DNA of 64,000 nt from Phorcus lineatus (taxonomy: Eukaryota; Mollusca; Gastropoda; Trochida; Trochidae): positions 50,565,864-50,629,863 of the forward strand of contig OV121084.1 in assembly GCA_921293015.1 (NCBI GenBank), in the 5' to 3' direction. Position 1 is the first letter of the stretch, and every line of letters begins with the position of its first letter. The notes beneath the pieces are model-generated. The model saw only the letters and a list, made by a program, of their open reading frames with translations, was not told where the DNA came from and ran no database searches. A program made the translations under genes and the position numbers. Shown one piece after another: positions 37,601 through 50,700 of the stretch.

Positions 37601-40600
37601 CAAAATGTTTGCTTTTAAACCTTCCCACAACTCTTAATGTATTCCAAATAATGTCACATCTGTTTTTTGCATTCTTATGGGGGTTGCCATTTTTGTTTCT
37701 AATGCTCATGACAGGAAATCCACATTGAAGTAATTGAATACTTTGTGATAGCAAGCAGACAACAACATCTGAAACCAAAACAATTTTGAGTTTCTTTAAA
37801 CCCCTAACAAAAGTTATTAATGATGACAACTCTGAAAGTCACACCCCTTCAGCTGAGTGCAATGCTCAGGCACAACAAGAAAACAAATTGAAAGTGAACT
37901 TAATCCAGCGAATACGAACATGAGAGTGTCAATAATAAGTAGGAGTGACCATAACAAGAAACAAACCTGGGGAATTCCCCAAAGTTGGCCTCTGCCAAAA
38001 TACAGGAAATGGCTTGTGTGGCAGGAAAGAAAATCCTAATTTTGCGTGTCTGCAGTTTGGTTGTTCGGCGGGACAAGAAAGAAAGCCAAATGAAACCTTA
38101 ATGCATTTTCAACAATTTCTGTAAAAATTCTTTTTGTGCTGAATGAAACAACAACCTTGTTAAATCAATTTTGCATTTTCTGATCGTGATTTCTGTTGGC
38201 ATTCCATTTTCGTGGCACAAATACATTTGACATAAGCCACCTTGAGGCACACTTAAACAAAAAGGCATTTCTCTCTATGTTATAAGATGCCATGTGTCTG
38301 ATTTTCATATGGAATTTTATCATGTGTTTCAATAAAATAACATACAAGAAACCAGGCGACCAAAAGTAAAGACTCATTTCAAGTTGGGATTATAGTTATG
38401 ACAAGGCTGCAGTCATGTTAATTGGCCATGAAGCTAAATGCAAATGTCCATCATATTGAGTCATCTTTCTTCAGTCTGTTCACCAAGGCTTGAAAATAAC
38501 AAAATCACTATTACTTAAAAGAGATTATCTTACATTACCCTTTACTTTTTTAGATGTTCCCTAGTCATTCCTTTAGCAAATAAATATATTTTCATGTATA
38601 TCCAGTTTCAAACAGTACAAATTATCCATTGAATTTCTAAGTGTAAGTATCATCATGGTTCTCTTGTAAGTTAGAAACCTAAAAAATCTACCAAAGACCA
38701 AATAAACATGGATAATTAGGGTGACTCCACTCTGTGAAAATTCGAGGATCCATCAGTTAAATATATCGAATGCATTAAAAAAAATTTCAATTTAAAATTT
38801 CTTCGCACTGAATTATTTGTACTAAGCTTTGAATGCAGAAAGCAATGGGCAAATGCAACCATGTAGCTGAACACATCAACCAAACAATTGATCTCCCCTT
38901 AGAGTATTGATCAACTCTCACCTGTCAATCAATAACGAGCTTCATGTAAAATGCTGTCACTCACTTCTCGTGCTTGGCATTGATTTACTAATCAATGATT
39001 TATACCAATGGAATCGTACATTGACGTACAAGAGATTGGACATTATGAATACTTAGAGGAGTGAATGTCTGAATAATAGCATACAAACAATTGCTATCTA
39101 TTGATAATGTATCAAATTTACTGCAGCCAAAATATACTATAATTATTAGTATCAATTGGTATACATTATTTTAGCTTGCTCCTTTAAAATACCAACTGCA
39201 CTAGAAATGAAATATTCAGGAAATAGACTTTCATTGATTATTATATAATCTAGAACATTGCTAGCTTTAAATTGTTTTTTTTTGGTGATATTTGTAAAAA
39301 AATTGTATCCCTTTCAGTCTTCAATTAAGGTTCTACAAATGAAGGAGCATCCTACCATAATCATTCATGATTACTAAAATATATCATCAAGTATGTCCTT
39401 TGTTCAAGCATATTTTATGCAAATATTTCATCACTACCACTTCCTGATATTGTCCATTTCTACATACAGAGCATTCTCTCCCCACAAAGTAGCTCCGTCA
39501 TTAATTCATATACAACCTCTGTTATAATAGGAGCTCCTCTCGACTTTCCGGCACTTTCCCTTAGCGGCGCAATATTTCAACTTAAACTACCTTGCAATAT
39601 TTCAGCCAATGAGAACACATAATGCATGAATAACATATGTGTTTTCACACAGGCCTATGCAATGATGCAGTCGCAAAATGAGGCATATGTGTTCTGTAAA
39701 GACACAAAGTGCAAGGTGCATACTGGAATAAAGTTTAGCTTTGGGAAAGCTTAAGGAAATAAGTAAGGCAATTTGAATGATAACATTTGAAGCAGCTGAT
39801 TGCACAACTAACTTTGATTGCATACAATCACATTTCTATATTTCTAGACAGAGAAATGTTTGCAGTATTGCATAGGAATTTATTACGGAGCTACCTCTGT
39901 TGAGGAAAATGCATACAGAGCTGCTTATGAAGACTACCTTTCAAACTGATATGTTTTCATCAAAGATTTTTAAGTATATCTTTTGAGTGTCCCTTGACCA
40001 CATACGTATACAAAATGGTAAATATGTTTTGATTGGCTAATGGTTGATACATTTTCCATAATGTACCGTGGGGGTCTTAAAGTCTACAAATTTCATATTC
40101 CTGACTGCAAGCGTAACAGTTCCTTGCAGAGAGATTGTCACTTAATGATCAGATGACAGTATGTAATAAAAAGCTAAACCTTGTTTGAAGTTGATCCTCC
40201 CCCTATGATCATACCTGGAAGATGGTGCGGATGTCCTCTTTATCATTCATTTCCTGGACAGCGCTCATGATGGCCTTGTAGTCCAGCCCAGTGTCCTGTT
40301 CGAAGGACAGCAGCATTCGGTCCACCTGTAGTGCATATAGCATGTCATACTTAATTCATTCAATAAATGATACTAACATGGGTGAAATTACACATATAGC
40401 AAAGATGATATCAGTTATTGAAAAATGATTGTAGCACGACGTCCATGAATTTTTTTTGACCTGACTTGATGATTTCAAAATACCATATCCTGCAAGTTAA
40501 TTAATTACACAAATTTGACTGTGACATCATCAGTGTTGACTCACAGACCTATCAAATGTTCTTTCAATTTTAATTGATTCTAAATGAATAAAATATTGTC

Positions 40601-42517
40601 AACCAGCCAAGTTTGAGTTTTCCAACTTGTTCAATGAGACTAGTTTCTTTTGAATATTATTCTTATTATTAATTTTTACCAGATTCTGTTTTAGTTGTAA
40701 TATAATAGTAAGGGATTTGGAAAGGCAACCTTGACAATTGGCCTTTTTTAGGGCTTTATTATTTATAGAACTATTGTATCTCTATTGTAGCAACAGAATA
40801 ATTTCCAATTTCAATGGCAAAATAGCCCATGGCCCCCTACCTTTCCCTTTGCCTTTACAAGAAGAGATGCTGCAGAATTCCTGCAACTTCAATATCTATT
40901 TGTATCGCCCAACTTACCATGGTTCGATTTAGTTTTTTCTCATACACTGCACATAGTGCAGCTTGCCAATTAGAATTGACTGCACCATCACAAAACTGGC
41001 TGCACCAATTTTGTAGCAGAAAACAGAGACGGAACTACATGAATCTGTATTCATAACGAAAGTGGGGGGGGGGGGGGGGGGGGGGGGGTTTGAAAGATGA
41101 ATATCAGTAGATATTATAGTTGATCTTGTTTATAAAGAAATCGTGCAACTGAATATGAATTTTTCAATATTCAATTTGGTAAATATGATCAACGAAATAA
41201 GAACCAAAATGAAATATCAAAGATAATATTGATGAGAACATTTATTAGATATCAATTGATCGTAACTTATTGTCTAAGGAAACCTACCTTTCATTTATTA
41301 AGAATCAAACTTTGAAAGTTTGAGCGCTCCCACCAAAACACGGGAAATAAAATGCCCTGCGATTTGGTACATGTGTGTATAAAGCATTATGATTGGCTTA
41401 AATCAGCTGATCTTTCCAAGAGGGCCAATCACATAAGGTGTTTTATTTCGATTCTATTTTTAGACATAAAACACAACGGTAACCACTTGCCGTGAGACAT
41501 GATTTTACGAGTGTTAATCAATTATACATTATGGACCGTAGTAACATTTTTTACATCATGACAAGAATAATTATGTTAGGCTAATAATCATTAAGGTTTT
41601 AACTTCCAAACACATTATATCTTGAAAGTTTTATAAAATAATGGTCAAAATTAAATTTTATGTTTGCTATAATTGTCATGCATTGCTAAAAACAATTTAC
41701 TGCACGATGTGCAGTCTTGTCACACATGTAGGCTGCACAGACCAATGTTAGGTTGTTCCGGTGCAGTTTGATTAACGCGAAATCGAACCCTGCTTACCAA
41801 TCTCTTGTATTCCTCATGAGTTTTGTGGTACTCAGGCGTGTCTTCAACTTCAGGGTCAAATACTGAAAAAATAGAAATAGTTACATTAGTTTCAGTATAA
41901 ATCACATATATTATAATATTCATTGTAATATCAATATTCTGAATAAATTGTCGAGGATGCATGGCACATTGACTGAAGGTTTGTATGGATTAAAATATAT
42001 TTCTTTCTCACTATTATATTGATCGTAATTTTATAATACCAGATTAGATAAATAAAAGTATTACAAAATTCATGACGTAATTGTAGATCGACTGGATCTT
42101 AGACAGAATGCATTAAAATATTGAACAGTTGAATTTTGGTAGTTATTGTTACTAATATCCCAAATCGTTTGTTTGGCATCTACAAGAACAAATATTTGAT
42201 TCAATTCTATGAAACATATGTATGTAAAAAATGTGAATTTATTTTTTTATCTCATTTGCAATATTACGTTGTAAACACAGGTAAGTCGCAATCGATCAAC
42301 CAGGATCCGACACTGAGACTGTCTGATCATCGAACCGAAACCAGAAATCTTGTGCAAATGGAAATCCCTTGAGTAAACTGTGAATGCAAATGAAATAATT
42401 AAATCACTTACTCATACACCGATCTTCCATGAAAGTTAAAACGGGGACTTGGAAGATAGGGTTGCTTAGGAAACAAAGCAACTCATCAAGCACATATTCT
42501 CTACTTCTCTTCGCCAT
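34663..42517 (-). CDS. CFAP36: Cilia- and flagella-associated protein 36 (CCDC104/BARTL1 homologue)
   Basis: Eight coding exons, all GT-AG, read on the - strand: 42517-42412, 41862-41798, 40325-40215, 37319-37105, 36502-36361, 35854-35738, 35537-35298 and 34950-34663 (TGA 34665-34663). They join in frame to 427 aa (human protein 342). The N-terminal BART domain (residues 1 to about 125) is the part that binds ARL3-GTP in the known family. Landmarks are FLSNPIFQVPVLTFMEDRCMIFD (spanning exons 1-2), YHKTHEEYKRLV and KVMTHKNIVLQEEALRMI. Residues 145-215 are a charged helical region with two UIM-like segments. Residues 214-332 are a Pro/Ala/Ser-rich linker, longer than in human. The C-terminus (333-427) is a coiled coil with REQRLAFLKEQRDKLVKMKK, matching human HYLKQKRDKLMSMRK, and ends ADRLKTEVIGKKF. 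Splice choices were fixed by keeping the frame open. The exon 6 donor is the GTAGGT at 35737, because the alternative shifts frame. Confidence 0.95.
39472..39911 (+). mobile_element. Mutator-like MITE (family A), copy 2, intact, in CFAP36 intron 3
   Basis: A 440-bp element with inverted termini CATTCTCTCCCCACAAAGTA and, read inward from the right, CATTTTCCTCAACAGAGGTA. A perfect 9-bp target duplication, CATACAGAG, flanks it (39463-39471 and 39912-39920). It is the reference copy for family A. The segment TTAGCGGCGCAATATTTCAA is matched in complement near 12320, and GCCTATGCAATGATGCAGTC in complement near 11590. It has no coding capacity and is antisense to nothing recognised. Confidence 0.9.
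41064..41088 (+). repeat. Homopolymer of 25 G in CFAP36 intron 2
   Basis: An uninterrupted run of 25 G within an otherwise AT-rich intron. It could form G-quadruplexes. Length in a run this long is also prone to sequencing error, so the exact count is uncertain. Confidence 0.9.
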
Positions 42518-42544
42518 CTTGAATCTATGACGCTTTCAGGTGTT

Positions 42545-42554
42545 TCTCGCGAGA
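42545..42554 (-). promoter_or_regulatory. TCTCGCGAGA core-promoter motif upstream of CFAP36
   Basis: The perfect palindrome TCTCGCGAGA lies 28-37 bp upstream of the CFAP36 ATG. A second CTCGCG half follows (CGCGAGAGCGAGA to 42570). In vertebrates this motif marks TATA-less, often bidirectional, promoters. The start codon itself is in CAAGATGGCGAAG, close to the YY1 element AAGATGGCGGC. The use of both in this organism is inferred. Confidence 0.6.
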
Positions 42555-42791
42555 TAACGCGAGAGCGAGAATTCGTAAGGCAATTTTATCGACGAAGCGG
42601 TCATAAAATATCCCTAAAAAGCTTAAAGAAGGATTAAGACTATATTTGTGGAAATGTTACCGATCCCAATTTTTCATTATGCAAGCTCGAAATAAATTTT
42701 TAGGTTTGAGTAATTGTCGCGGTACATTGTCCGAACCGGATGAGGAAAATCAAGTAGAAAACGCAAACAAACAAGATAAATGCTTCCATAT

Positions 42792-42870
42792 CAGTCTGAT
42801 TAAATTATACCGTTTTCCGAGAAATAAAAGTTGAAAAAAAATTTACTACCGGGTTTCGAACTTGTTATGG
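42792..42870 (+). mobile_element. Remnant of a family M terminus upstream of CFAP36
   Basis: CAGTCTGATTAAATTATACC then GTTTTCCGAGAAATAAAAGT matches, with a few changes, the terminal repeat of the element at 26510 (CAGTCTGATTAAAATCGACC, GTGTTCCGAGGAATAAAAGT). A following GGTTTCGAACTTG corresponds to its GAGATTTGAACTC segment. No opposite terminus was found, so this is a solo or degraded end, about 275 bp upstream of the CFAP36 start. Confidence 0.7.
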
Positions 42871-42879
42871 AAACATAGC

Positions 42880-43130
42880 TCGTGAAGAAAGAATATGTAA
42901 TCTTTCTCACTTGAAGTTAATAGAAGATGGATACCATTTTTAACTTATGTGTCCTGTTTATTCACATCTTGGGGAAAACACTTGAAAGCATATTATTTCA
43001 GATATCCTAATATAAACAAATTCGTGGCATTTTTGTCAAGTTCATATAGTAAAAGTCTATGCCTCTTTATACTGACATAATATGAGGAATACTTAGATTA
43101 GAATGAATTGTATTCATGTTTATACAAAAT
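42880..43130. other. Intergenic DNA upstream of CFAP36, nothing recognised
   Basis: AT-rich sequence with no gene or repeat recognised. Confidence 0.5.
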
Positions 43131-43137
43131 GCGGGTG

Positions 43138-43530
43138 TTATACATGGTATGATGCATTTAAGGATCTAACGTTCCATTCATTGTACAGATATGAAAATAA
43201 TGTATTTAACAAATTTACCACAAGCCTGTGGCCTATAAGTTTTGAATAAAGATTGAACTTGTTATACCAGAGGCTTTCCTCTCCAAAACGGTCTGACAGC
43301 AGTCCAATTATTAGCCTTTTCCAAACGGCCAGATACCGAACAAGTAGACATTCGGTCACAAACTGGTGCTCAACATGAGGTCGGAACTAGTATAAGTTTA
43401 AGTCCTTTTCAAGTTTGTAAATCCTTATTATAGGTATGTGCTTTCAACTCCATATAACGGTCTAACAAAAACCCCATTATTCTCCTTGTCTTGACTTTTT
43501 CAGAATTTTCCAACCCTTCTGTTGTGGCTA
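43138..43530 (-). pseudogene. Duplicated coding-like fragment, unknown family
   Basis: Two adjacent stretches (about 43255-43330 and 43425-43500, shift 169 bp) encode related peptides on the - strand: VWKRLIIGLLSDRFGEESLWYN and VKTRRIMGFLLDRYMELKAHTYN. The DNA similarity is weak (AACGGTCT(G/A)ACA is the best block) while the peptide pattern (V.-R-I-G-L-DR) is kept, which hints at formerly coding sequence. The first lies in a 73-codon open frame (43138-43359). I do not recognise the family, and there is no complete gene. Confidence 0.25.
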
Positions 43531-43559
43531 TATCATAGGCCTAATAGTAATTCCAGCTA

Positions 43560-44131
43560 AATAAAATAAATAAGATGACCAGCAAACAACTGAATATACT
43601 TAACGATGCAAGACATGCAATTCACCTTAATTTCGTCCTGAGAAGATCTTGAAACGCGGATACTCTTTTGTTTGAGCAATTAAGCAACCCGACCTCCTTG
43701 AAACCTTGTACTTTCCATTGTGTGCTGCAAGTGAAGTGAACTCCGTGCATCACAGGCAGAAATGGACAACGTCCGTGCAACTACACGTTTTAATTGCTTG
43801 ATACAGAGAAGATACATTTCATTGACTGAATAGCGGCTGAAATTCGGAACATCAGGAAATGCTCAATCTGCACTTTATATGGATAATTTGTGCAAATGGA
43901 ATTGAAGAAAAGTTTTAAAGCGGAGTTCACTCAAACATATCACTATTACAATAAGTTTTCAACAATTTCAATAACTTCATATCTGGTTGTTATCTAATAG
44001 TTTTATCAAAACCAAGTATCAATCAAACCATATCATATGATATATGAAATAATAACCTTGACCTCGTGAATATCTATGATCGTTATCATATATACTAACT
44101 CAGTTAGCGGTCGTTATTTCAACCATAGAGT
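43560..44131. other. Intergenic DNA, nothing recognised
   Basis: No open frame of note and no repeat matched. Confidence 0.5.
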
Positions 44132-44747
44132 AGGCCAATAGCTGGTCTCATCTTAATATTTTAGGGGATGTAAGGACATGTGCACTTTAGCTTTGTACCA
44201 TACACTATAATGCTTATAATTGACAATAAATCCTGCAATCAATAATGAAAACAGACGACACAAGTCACTGATGAATATTAAAAAACGTAGAAGTAGTTTG
44301 TGCACAAAATGGTTGATATTCATTTTTTTAAACGACTGAACTAGATGTTTGTGCATGTTTTAATTACATGTGCCCACATCTCTAACTGAAAACAAAGGAT
44401 GGAATATCCTTTATAACGATATAAATATCTCTGTAACTTCACCGATTTCCTATTCCTATACACCGTGAAAGCATTGCTGTTGCATTGATCATTGCGACTG
44501 CCATTTTTGATCATCAGGTCGTATACAGAAATTTAACTCGTTGTTCATGCGGATTTAATGAAACGTTGAATTAAATCCATCAAACTTTTTGAATTGACTT
44601 AAAAACATGAAAAAGGTACATGACACCAATAGCTTTTATGATATATTGATATTGACCTGAGTGCGAATCGTAAGTAATATTGAGATATATGCACTAGGCT
44701 ATCTGTAAGTTATTCTTATTTATGACATATTGGTTGGTGTCAGTACC
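44132..44747 (+). mobile_element. TTAA-flanked MITE (family T), copy 3, old
   Basis: Collinear with copies 1 and 2 over about 616 bp. Landmarks at matching offsets are TGCAATCAATAATGAAAAC (44234), TGTGCACAAAATGG, CACCGATTTCCTA, GCATTGCTGTTGCATTGATC and GTTCATGCGGATTTAATG (44545). The right flank keeps TTAA (44748-44751) after GGTGTCAGTACC. The left end (AGGCCAATAGC) is worn and its TTAA is lost. Much more diverged than copies 1 and 2, so it is an older insertion. Confidence 0.75.
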
Positions 44748-44751
44748 TTAA

Positions 44752-47700
44752 AGAAATAAATCTCCATTTCAGTGTTATCTTTAAACGATGTTAATTAAAG
44801 CCATTTGGGTTTGTTAACTCAAGTTTCACTATCGTCGTTCATTTCCTTATTGGAAACACTGAAAGTGACATTCAAGTTTTAGATGTGTTGTATAGACATT
44901 AAACGCTATTCTTCATCAGCATTGATGCAACTCAATACAATACAATAAAGTTGATTAAAGTTTCACCATTTGTACAACATGGGCTACATTGTTTGTTTTC
45001 TAATACAACGAAGATAACAGTACAAATGCCACCTAAAAAGGATTACCAGTGACTACATATTACTGTTAGGAGCTTTGGGTAATATATATATATATGTAAA
45101 ATTAATATAAAAAGATAGTGTAGATGTACAAACTGTATAGGTATAGTCTAAGAAGGAAAGTATAAGTAATACAGATTATAAGATACATAGTATATAATTA
45201 GAATGTAAATTGTAAAAGTATATTATGGATTAAACAACTTCCTTCGCATAAGCATTTTAAAACACATGCTTCCAAAAAGTGTCAGATTATAATGGCTGTT
45301 AAAAATGGTAAAATCAACAGGAGTGTGGTAAAACATTTTGAGGAAATAAGAAGTGCGGATATCATCATGTAACTTTAACGCCACTACCTCTCTATATGAC
45401 GTGTGTCTTTAAGTATCGCGCAAACAATAAATCTATTCATTTCGTGTGATCTGATTTGGAATAACCCTTTTATCCTAATGTATTCTTCGCTACCCTATGC
45501 GTTAAGCCACCCCACAGCTCTCGCTTAATACATTAGAAACGGTCAACGCGACGTAAATACGCATTACATAGTTTTAGGGGTAACGGAAAACGATTAGTGT
45601 GACACCCGCAAAGTTGAATATCGAATGAGGTCGCACTTTACATCAATAGTTATAAACTATCTACGAAATAATAGAATGATTTCTATCGCCGAAAACCTTT
45701 AAGGCGATGGATCTTTGCGACATTAAAGTATTAAAAGCGCTACCCCTTGTAGCTTAAAACGGTTCTTAGAGTAGAAATATGTTCATATCTACTTTAGAAA
45801 TGACCCCCTTGCAAGAATGTTATTATCATCACTATCATCGGCTGTGCGGGGGTCAGATACTCTTATAAGTAGCATTATAGCACTTCACACCATTCCTCCA
45901 TTAGGAATCCTCTGTTTTATGAAATGTTGAATTGTCAAGAACAAAAGTAAAAATGAAGTTATTTTTCTAGTTAAACATTTTTTTTATTGTAATTATATTG
46001 TCGTCCTTCCATATTCATCTTCAATTCCAAAGAATGCACATGGTTCTCAAATGTTCTACAGCATTCTAAATGCATTGAATCTTTAAACCGTTGGAAGGGC
46101 TGTACTGTTTACATTAGAGTTTATGTATACCAGTTATGAAATGATTTTCTTTAATGGAACTGGTAAAACGAAATGATAAAAGTATACAATGAAAGTGTAG
46201 GGTAAAGAAATTAAATTTTGTAAACATTTAAACAAAAATGAAACTAGAATATGCACGCTTAACAAAATTAAACAAGAATATCGACATTTTAACTTTACTT
46301 GACTCATCGCATCCCCAACCCATTCATATTATGTAGTTCTTTTGACCATTCTTTCTAATGGACAAGTTTTGACTTGATCCTTCCTTATTTGGTCAGTGAG
46401 TAATATTTTACAGATGCTTCTTTTGAAATATCGCTCGTAGTTTTCACGCAAGCATATATACTTCATATATTATTCAGTTTATATTTATTAACATTCTAGG
46501 CGTGTTCAATACCCCCCAAATCTAGCTGTTATGTGATGTGAGAACGGCGATTCTTCCCACGTTGGTATAATTTCCCAGTTTTGGTCACCTTTCAGACGCT
46601 GTATGCGTGTTTTAAATTAAGTGTTACTTTTGAAGGGTATATATAGTCTATTAATGAATAAGAATTATTCTCAATTCATATCCTTAGAAGTTGATGTTCA
46701 TAAATCCATGATTATATCAATAAATTCAAAAAATTATGAAACATCAAACCGCTTAAAAGTGCTTAGTGTACATAATAAACTTAAGTTGAAATTTAAGAAA
46801 GATCAAGACCACAAGTCATATTGATGTCCAAACTTTAAATGTAAATTTCAGGACATCACGCAGAATACAATTATCAATCCATAGAGAAGCCAGAGCGTAA
46901 AAAATACCATTACTGAACGCAGGGAATGTTATCTCTCGTAATCTCTTTAACTATGACACATAGAGGAGTTAGGTTTAGAAGATGAAAGAAAAAACGTGCT
47001 AAAATATTCGTAGCCGTAAGAAATAATGTGTGGGTACGTATACAGCTACTGATCTAGTGTCACTAGTAACGCACGCTACCCATACCACATCATCAGAGCT
47101 CTAATACTGTAATCGCGAAATGCCTTTGTAATAAACACCGGCCTGGGATATCTCCTTGCGGTACCCGACTCTTTGATTGATGGCGTTGCCGTTGTTAAAA
47201 GCATGAGGGCTTTATTTAAAAAAAGATGCATCCATTATGGGCCAGAGTCTTATAAAGTTTTTGAATTTGAGATAACAGAGTTTAGCTATTTTTACGTTTT
47301 AGCAATTAAAATAACATAGTATTAGGGTTATCTTACATAAGGGAAGAAAAGGGTCGGAGAACAAATTGTCAGATTGAAGTCGATGTTGATTTGATGGCGT
47401 ATCAGATTATTTGTGATTTCCGGAGGAGATTACCATGAAAATGTAATGTAATCGAAATTAGTTATATGAGTAAAGGGTATATATTCATGTAAATACAGAC
47501 GCATTTATCAAGGTAAATTATCCAGCTGACGCAAATAGCGTTTTGACGGGACCAACCATACTCTGATTAAGAATAATAACACACTGTCTGCTATCCTATC
47601 CATCAATATTATAATAGATATACACCTTGCTTGATCAATTGTAAGATTTACTAAAAGGCTTTTGATGAAACATGTCCTCGACCCTATACTTTATCTCGTT

Positions 47701-50700
47701 TTAATCTATTTTTAATGTTATTTAGCAAACTCTTTTAATACACGAATTATGCAGTTAATTGGTTAATTTTGGTTTATTTATTTTGTTTTTGTGTTTTTAG
47801 GTATAATTTACGACCTATCATGAATTTTGTCAATAGATTGTAATGAAAACTTTTTTTAATTAACAACAAATCTAATCTTTCCTTCAAATCATGGTGCTTC
47901 AACGAAATAAGACAGTGTCTTCTCTTTGCATTGTTATTTGTCTATATACACATTTATATCTAGTAGTCTAACCATACACCTCTCTTAGACTTTTATTTCT
48001 CTTTTTTTAGTGCTGTAGATGACCAAATCGTGGAAAATATCACAGAAATAAATTGCATGAATTGTTTTTCTACTTTACCAATTATATATATCTCTTAGGA
48101 ATATTTATAGAACTTTGTAAACATGTTAAAATCATTTTTTGGTTTTCTTTTAGGTATCACATTTCAAGCAAAACACATTTCAAATGCATACGTCAAGTGT
48201 TATCATAACTGTTTATACTACAACATTAGAATACGGGGCGAGATGGTAATTGTGACGGAACAGAGAGTGCTGTCGGCGTTAACTGAATTTGAGGGGTTAG
48301 AGTGGTTGACAACTTGTCATTATTATTTGATAACGGTTAAATCTTTAAGTAAACCTTAACGGAATAAGGGTCTACATTTTTAGAATAAAAGCAACCTTTT
48401 TCATATTGATTTTTCTATAGAATGTATCTTAAAATAATAACATGAAGGTTTAACACATTAGAATTAATTTCTTTAAAGTACAAATATGTCTTTAATTTTT
48501 TTCAGAAGAACTTAGGAAATGGAAATTTGGATCACATGTAATTTAAATCACTTTGAATTGAAATGACTGTATGACATCATTTTGTATTATCAAATTTCCT
48601 CAAAAAGGTTTGAGCAACCCTTCATTCCCCACCTATATAATGAAATAAATTTCTATCGAAATTTTAAAAGCTACATACTACACTGTCAAAATTTCAAAAT
48701 CACACGAATTTGAACAAAATAGATCTATAGAATAAATGTTTCAATAATTGTGTTTTTTAAATCATTATTTCCCCATAACGGTTTGGCTAAACTCTATATT
48801 TCTTCTATAATTTTTTCACAAAAACGATCATGACTTTTAAAAGATCAACACGAAAATGCATTGATGATGTACGATTCATGATTTATGAGGACAAATCTGT
48901 TTGTTGGAACGCAAAGAGGGTATTCTAAAAGAAAGGTTACAGTCGACAAAATTTCCTTTCAGTCATCTTATATTTTCAGCCATTTTACATTTTCTAGTAC
49001 TCTATTGTCTAACAACAACTAGCGTTAGTATACTATATAGGTTTTCTACAGTTCAGTTATGAATATTTCTTAAGATCATTTTTCTTGTGCAAAAACACAT
49101 TGTTCGCACGGTTGAGAAAACGATCAACCGAGAAAGACCATTACGTGAGAAGTACAGAAATATGAAATCTAACTTTCCATTCTCAGACTAGTGAAAACTA
49201 CTTTCTCCATTTCGAATTTTATCCTTCACTCGCGACTTTAATACATTAATACATTATTCAAGCATAGTTGCAGATTTCAATACAATCCCTGAAATCTTTC
49301 TCTCAGGCGACTTCGACGTGCCCTCGATCCAAGCAAGATCTACCTCCCTACAGCCTGTATAGAATTTCCTTAATATTTTCAATTGCGATCTTATCGGAAG
49401 AGTTTAATTCAGATTTCTTGCCCGATTTTACACCACTTATTCTGTAGGTATTAAAATGTATAACAAAAGCAGCGCTTGGGGAGCAATCTCGCGATCGTTT
49501 TAATTCCAGCGTTATAGGATAAATGCGCTGGGAGGGAGAGATGGGAAGATAACGAATGATAGGACGGGGACTTTGCGTTTGCTCCCCTTTGATCTCGTTC
49601 TTCCTTCCGTATCATATTTCAATATGGAATATGGAGGTACTCCGTCTGTATGACTTTCATGAAAAGGAGCGTTTTAATAATCGTTATAATTGGGTCCAAC
49701 AAGCTTGTTTCTATACCGGCAAATCCAATCTTTTTCCTCCGAAAGATTATTAACGTTGATAAACCGCTTCAAAGCGACGATGGTTTCTTGGACAGTTTAG
49801 TTTGTATTTAAGGCGGTCTGAAAGTAACCTCATAAAGGGTATTAGAGGGACTTAACACATATTTCCTGTAAGGGTGTGTGCGTTTTCGTATTTTACATTT
49901 TGTTTGATTTATAAATCGTGTATTGTCAACTAAACATCACATAAATTACAGAAAATGACATTTCTGGAACACCTGATAATAATTTTCCTTTTGAAAAAGA
50001 CGTACAAATAGCTCCTCGCCCGAGGCTAACCGTCATTTTCACTGTTTATATTCACTTGGTTGCTTTCTCTTTTTCGCTTAGGATTGACTTCGTGTATCTT
50101 TGTAGGGTAGACGTTTCTCTCTTTTGATGACACTAGACAAGGTGGGATCAGACATGCCATATAACAACGACGGCTCATAGAGAAGTCCTTGCCACCTTAC
50201 ACATCATCTTCATTTATTTTTACTTTCATCCTTATTAGTTTGCACTTTCAACCCCTTTAACTTTTTCTTTCAATCCCATTAACTTTTACTTTAGTGGGGG
50301 TATGCGACGTTGAAAGCTGCGATGAGCATTTCCTCGAAAATAAGTTCGTTCTTGCCAGCGCACACGCGTGTGGTGTATATATTTGTGGTAGATTTACATC
50401 CATTTAAAGACGTATTTTACATCGGTGACCAAACATAACATTGATTATGCATTGTGAACGAATAAGACTACCTTATGGTATCATATGACATGTTATTACA
50501 GTATATAAGAATCGAAATGTATTTTCCATGAAAATAAATCATTGCGTAATACGTCATCCAATGACAGATGAAAACAAGGTTCTATTTTCTATCTCCCCGT
50601 TATTATGTTTACCGCTTTCAGAATGTATTGTCATGTATTTTTTCGTCTTATTTTTTGGTTTATAAAAACATCAAGTTCTTTGACATATTTTGTAACCTGC

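Noticed and set aside
37542-37829. 95-codon - strand frame in CFAP36 intron 3
   Set aside because: No domain, not in frame with the flanking exons, and exons 3 and 4 join cleanly without it.
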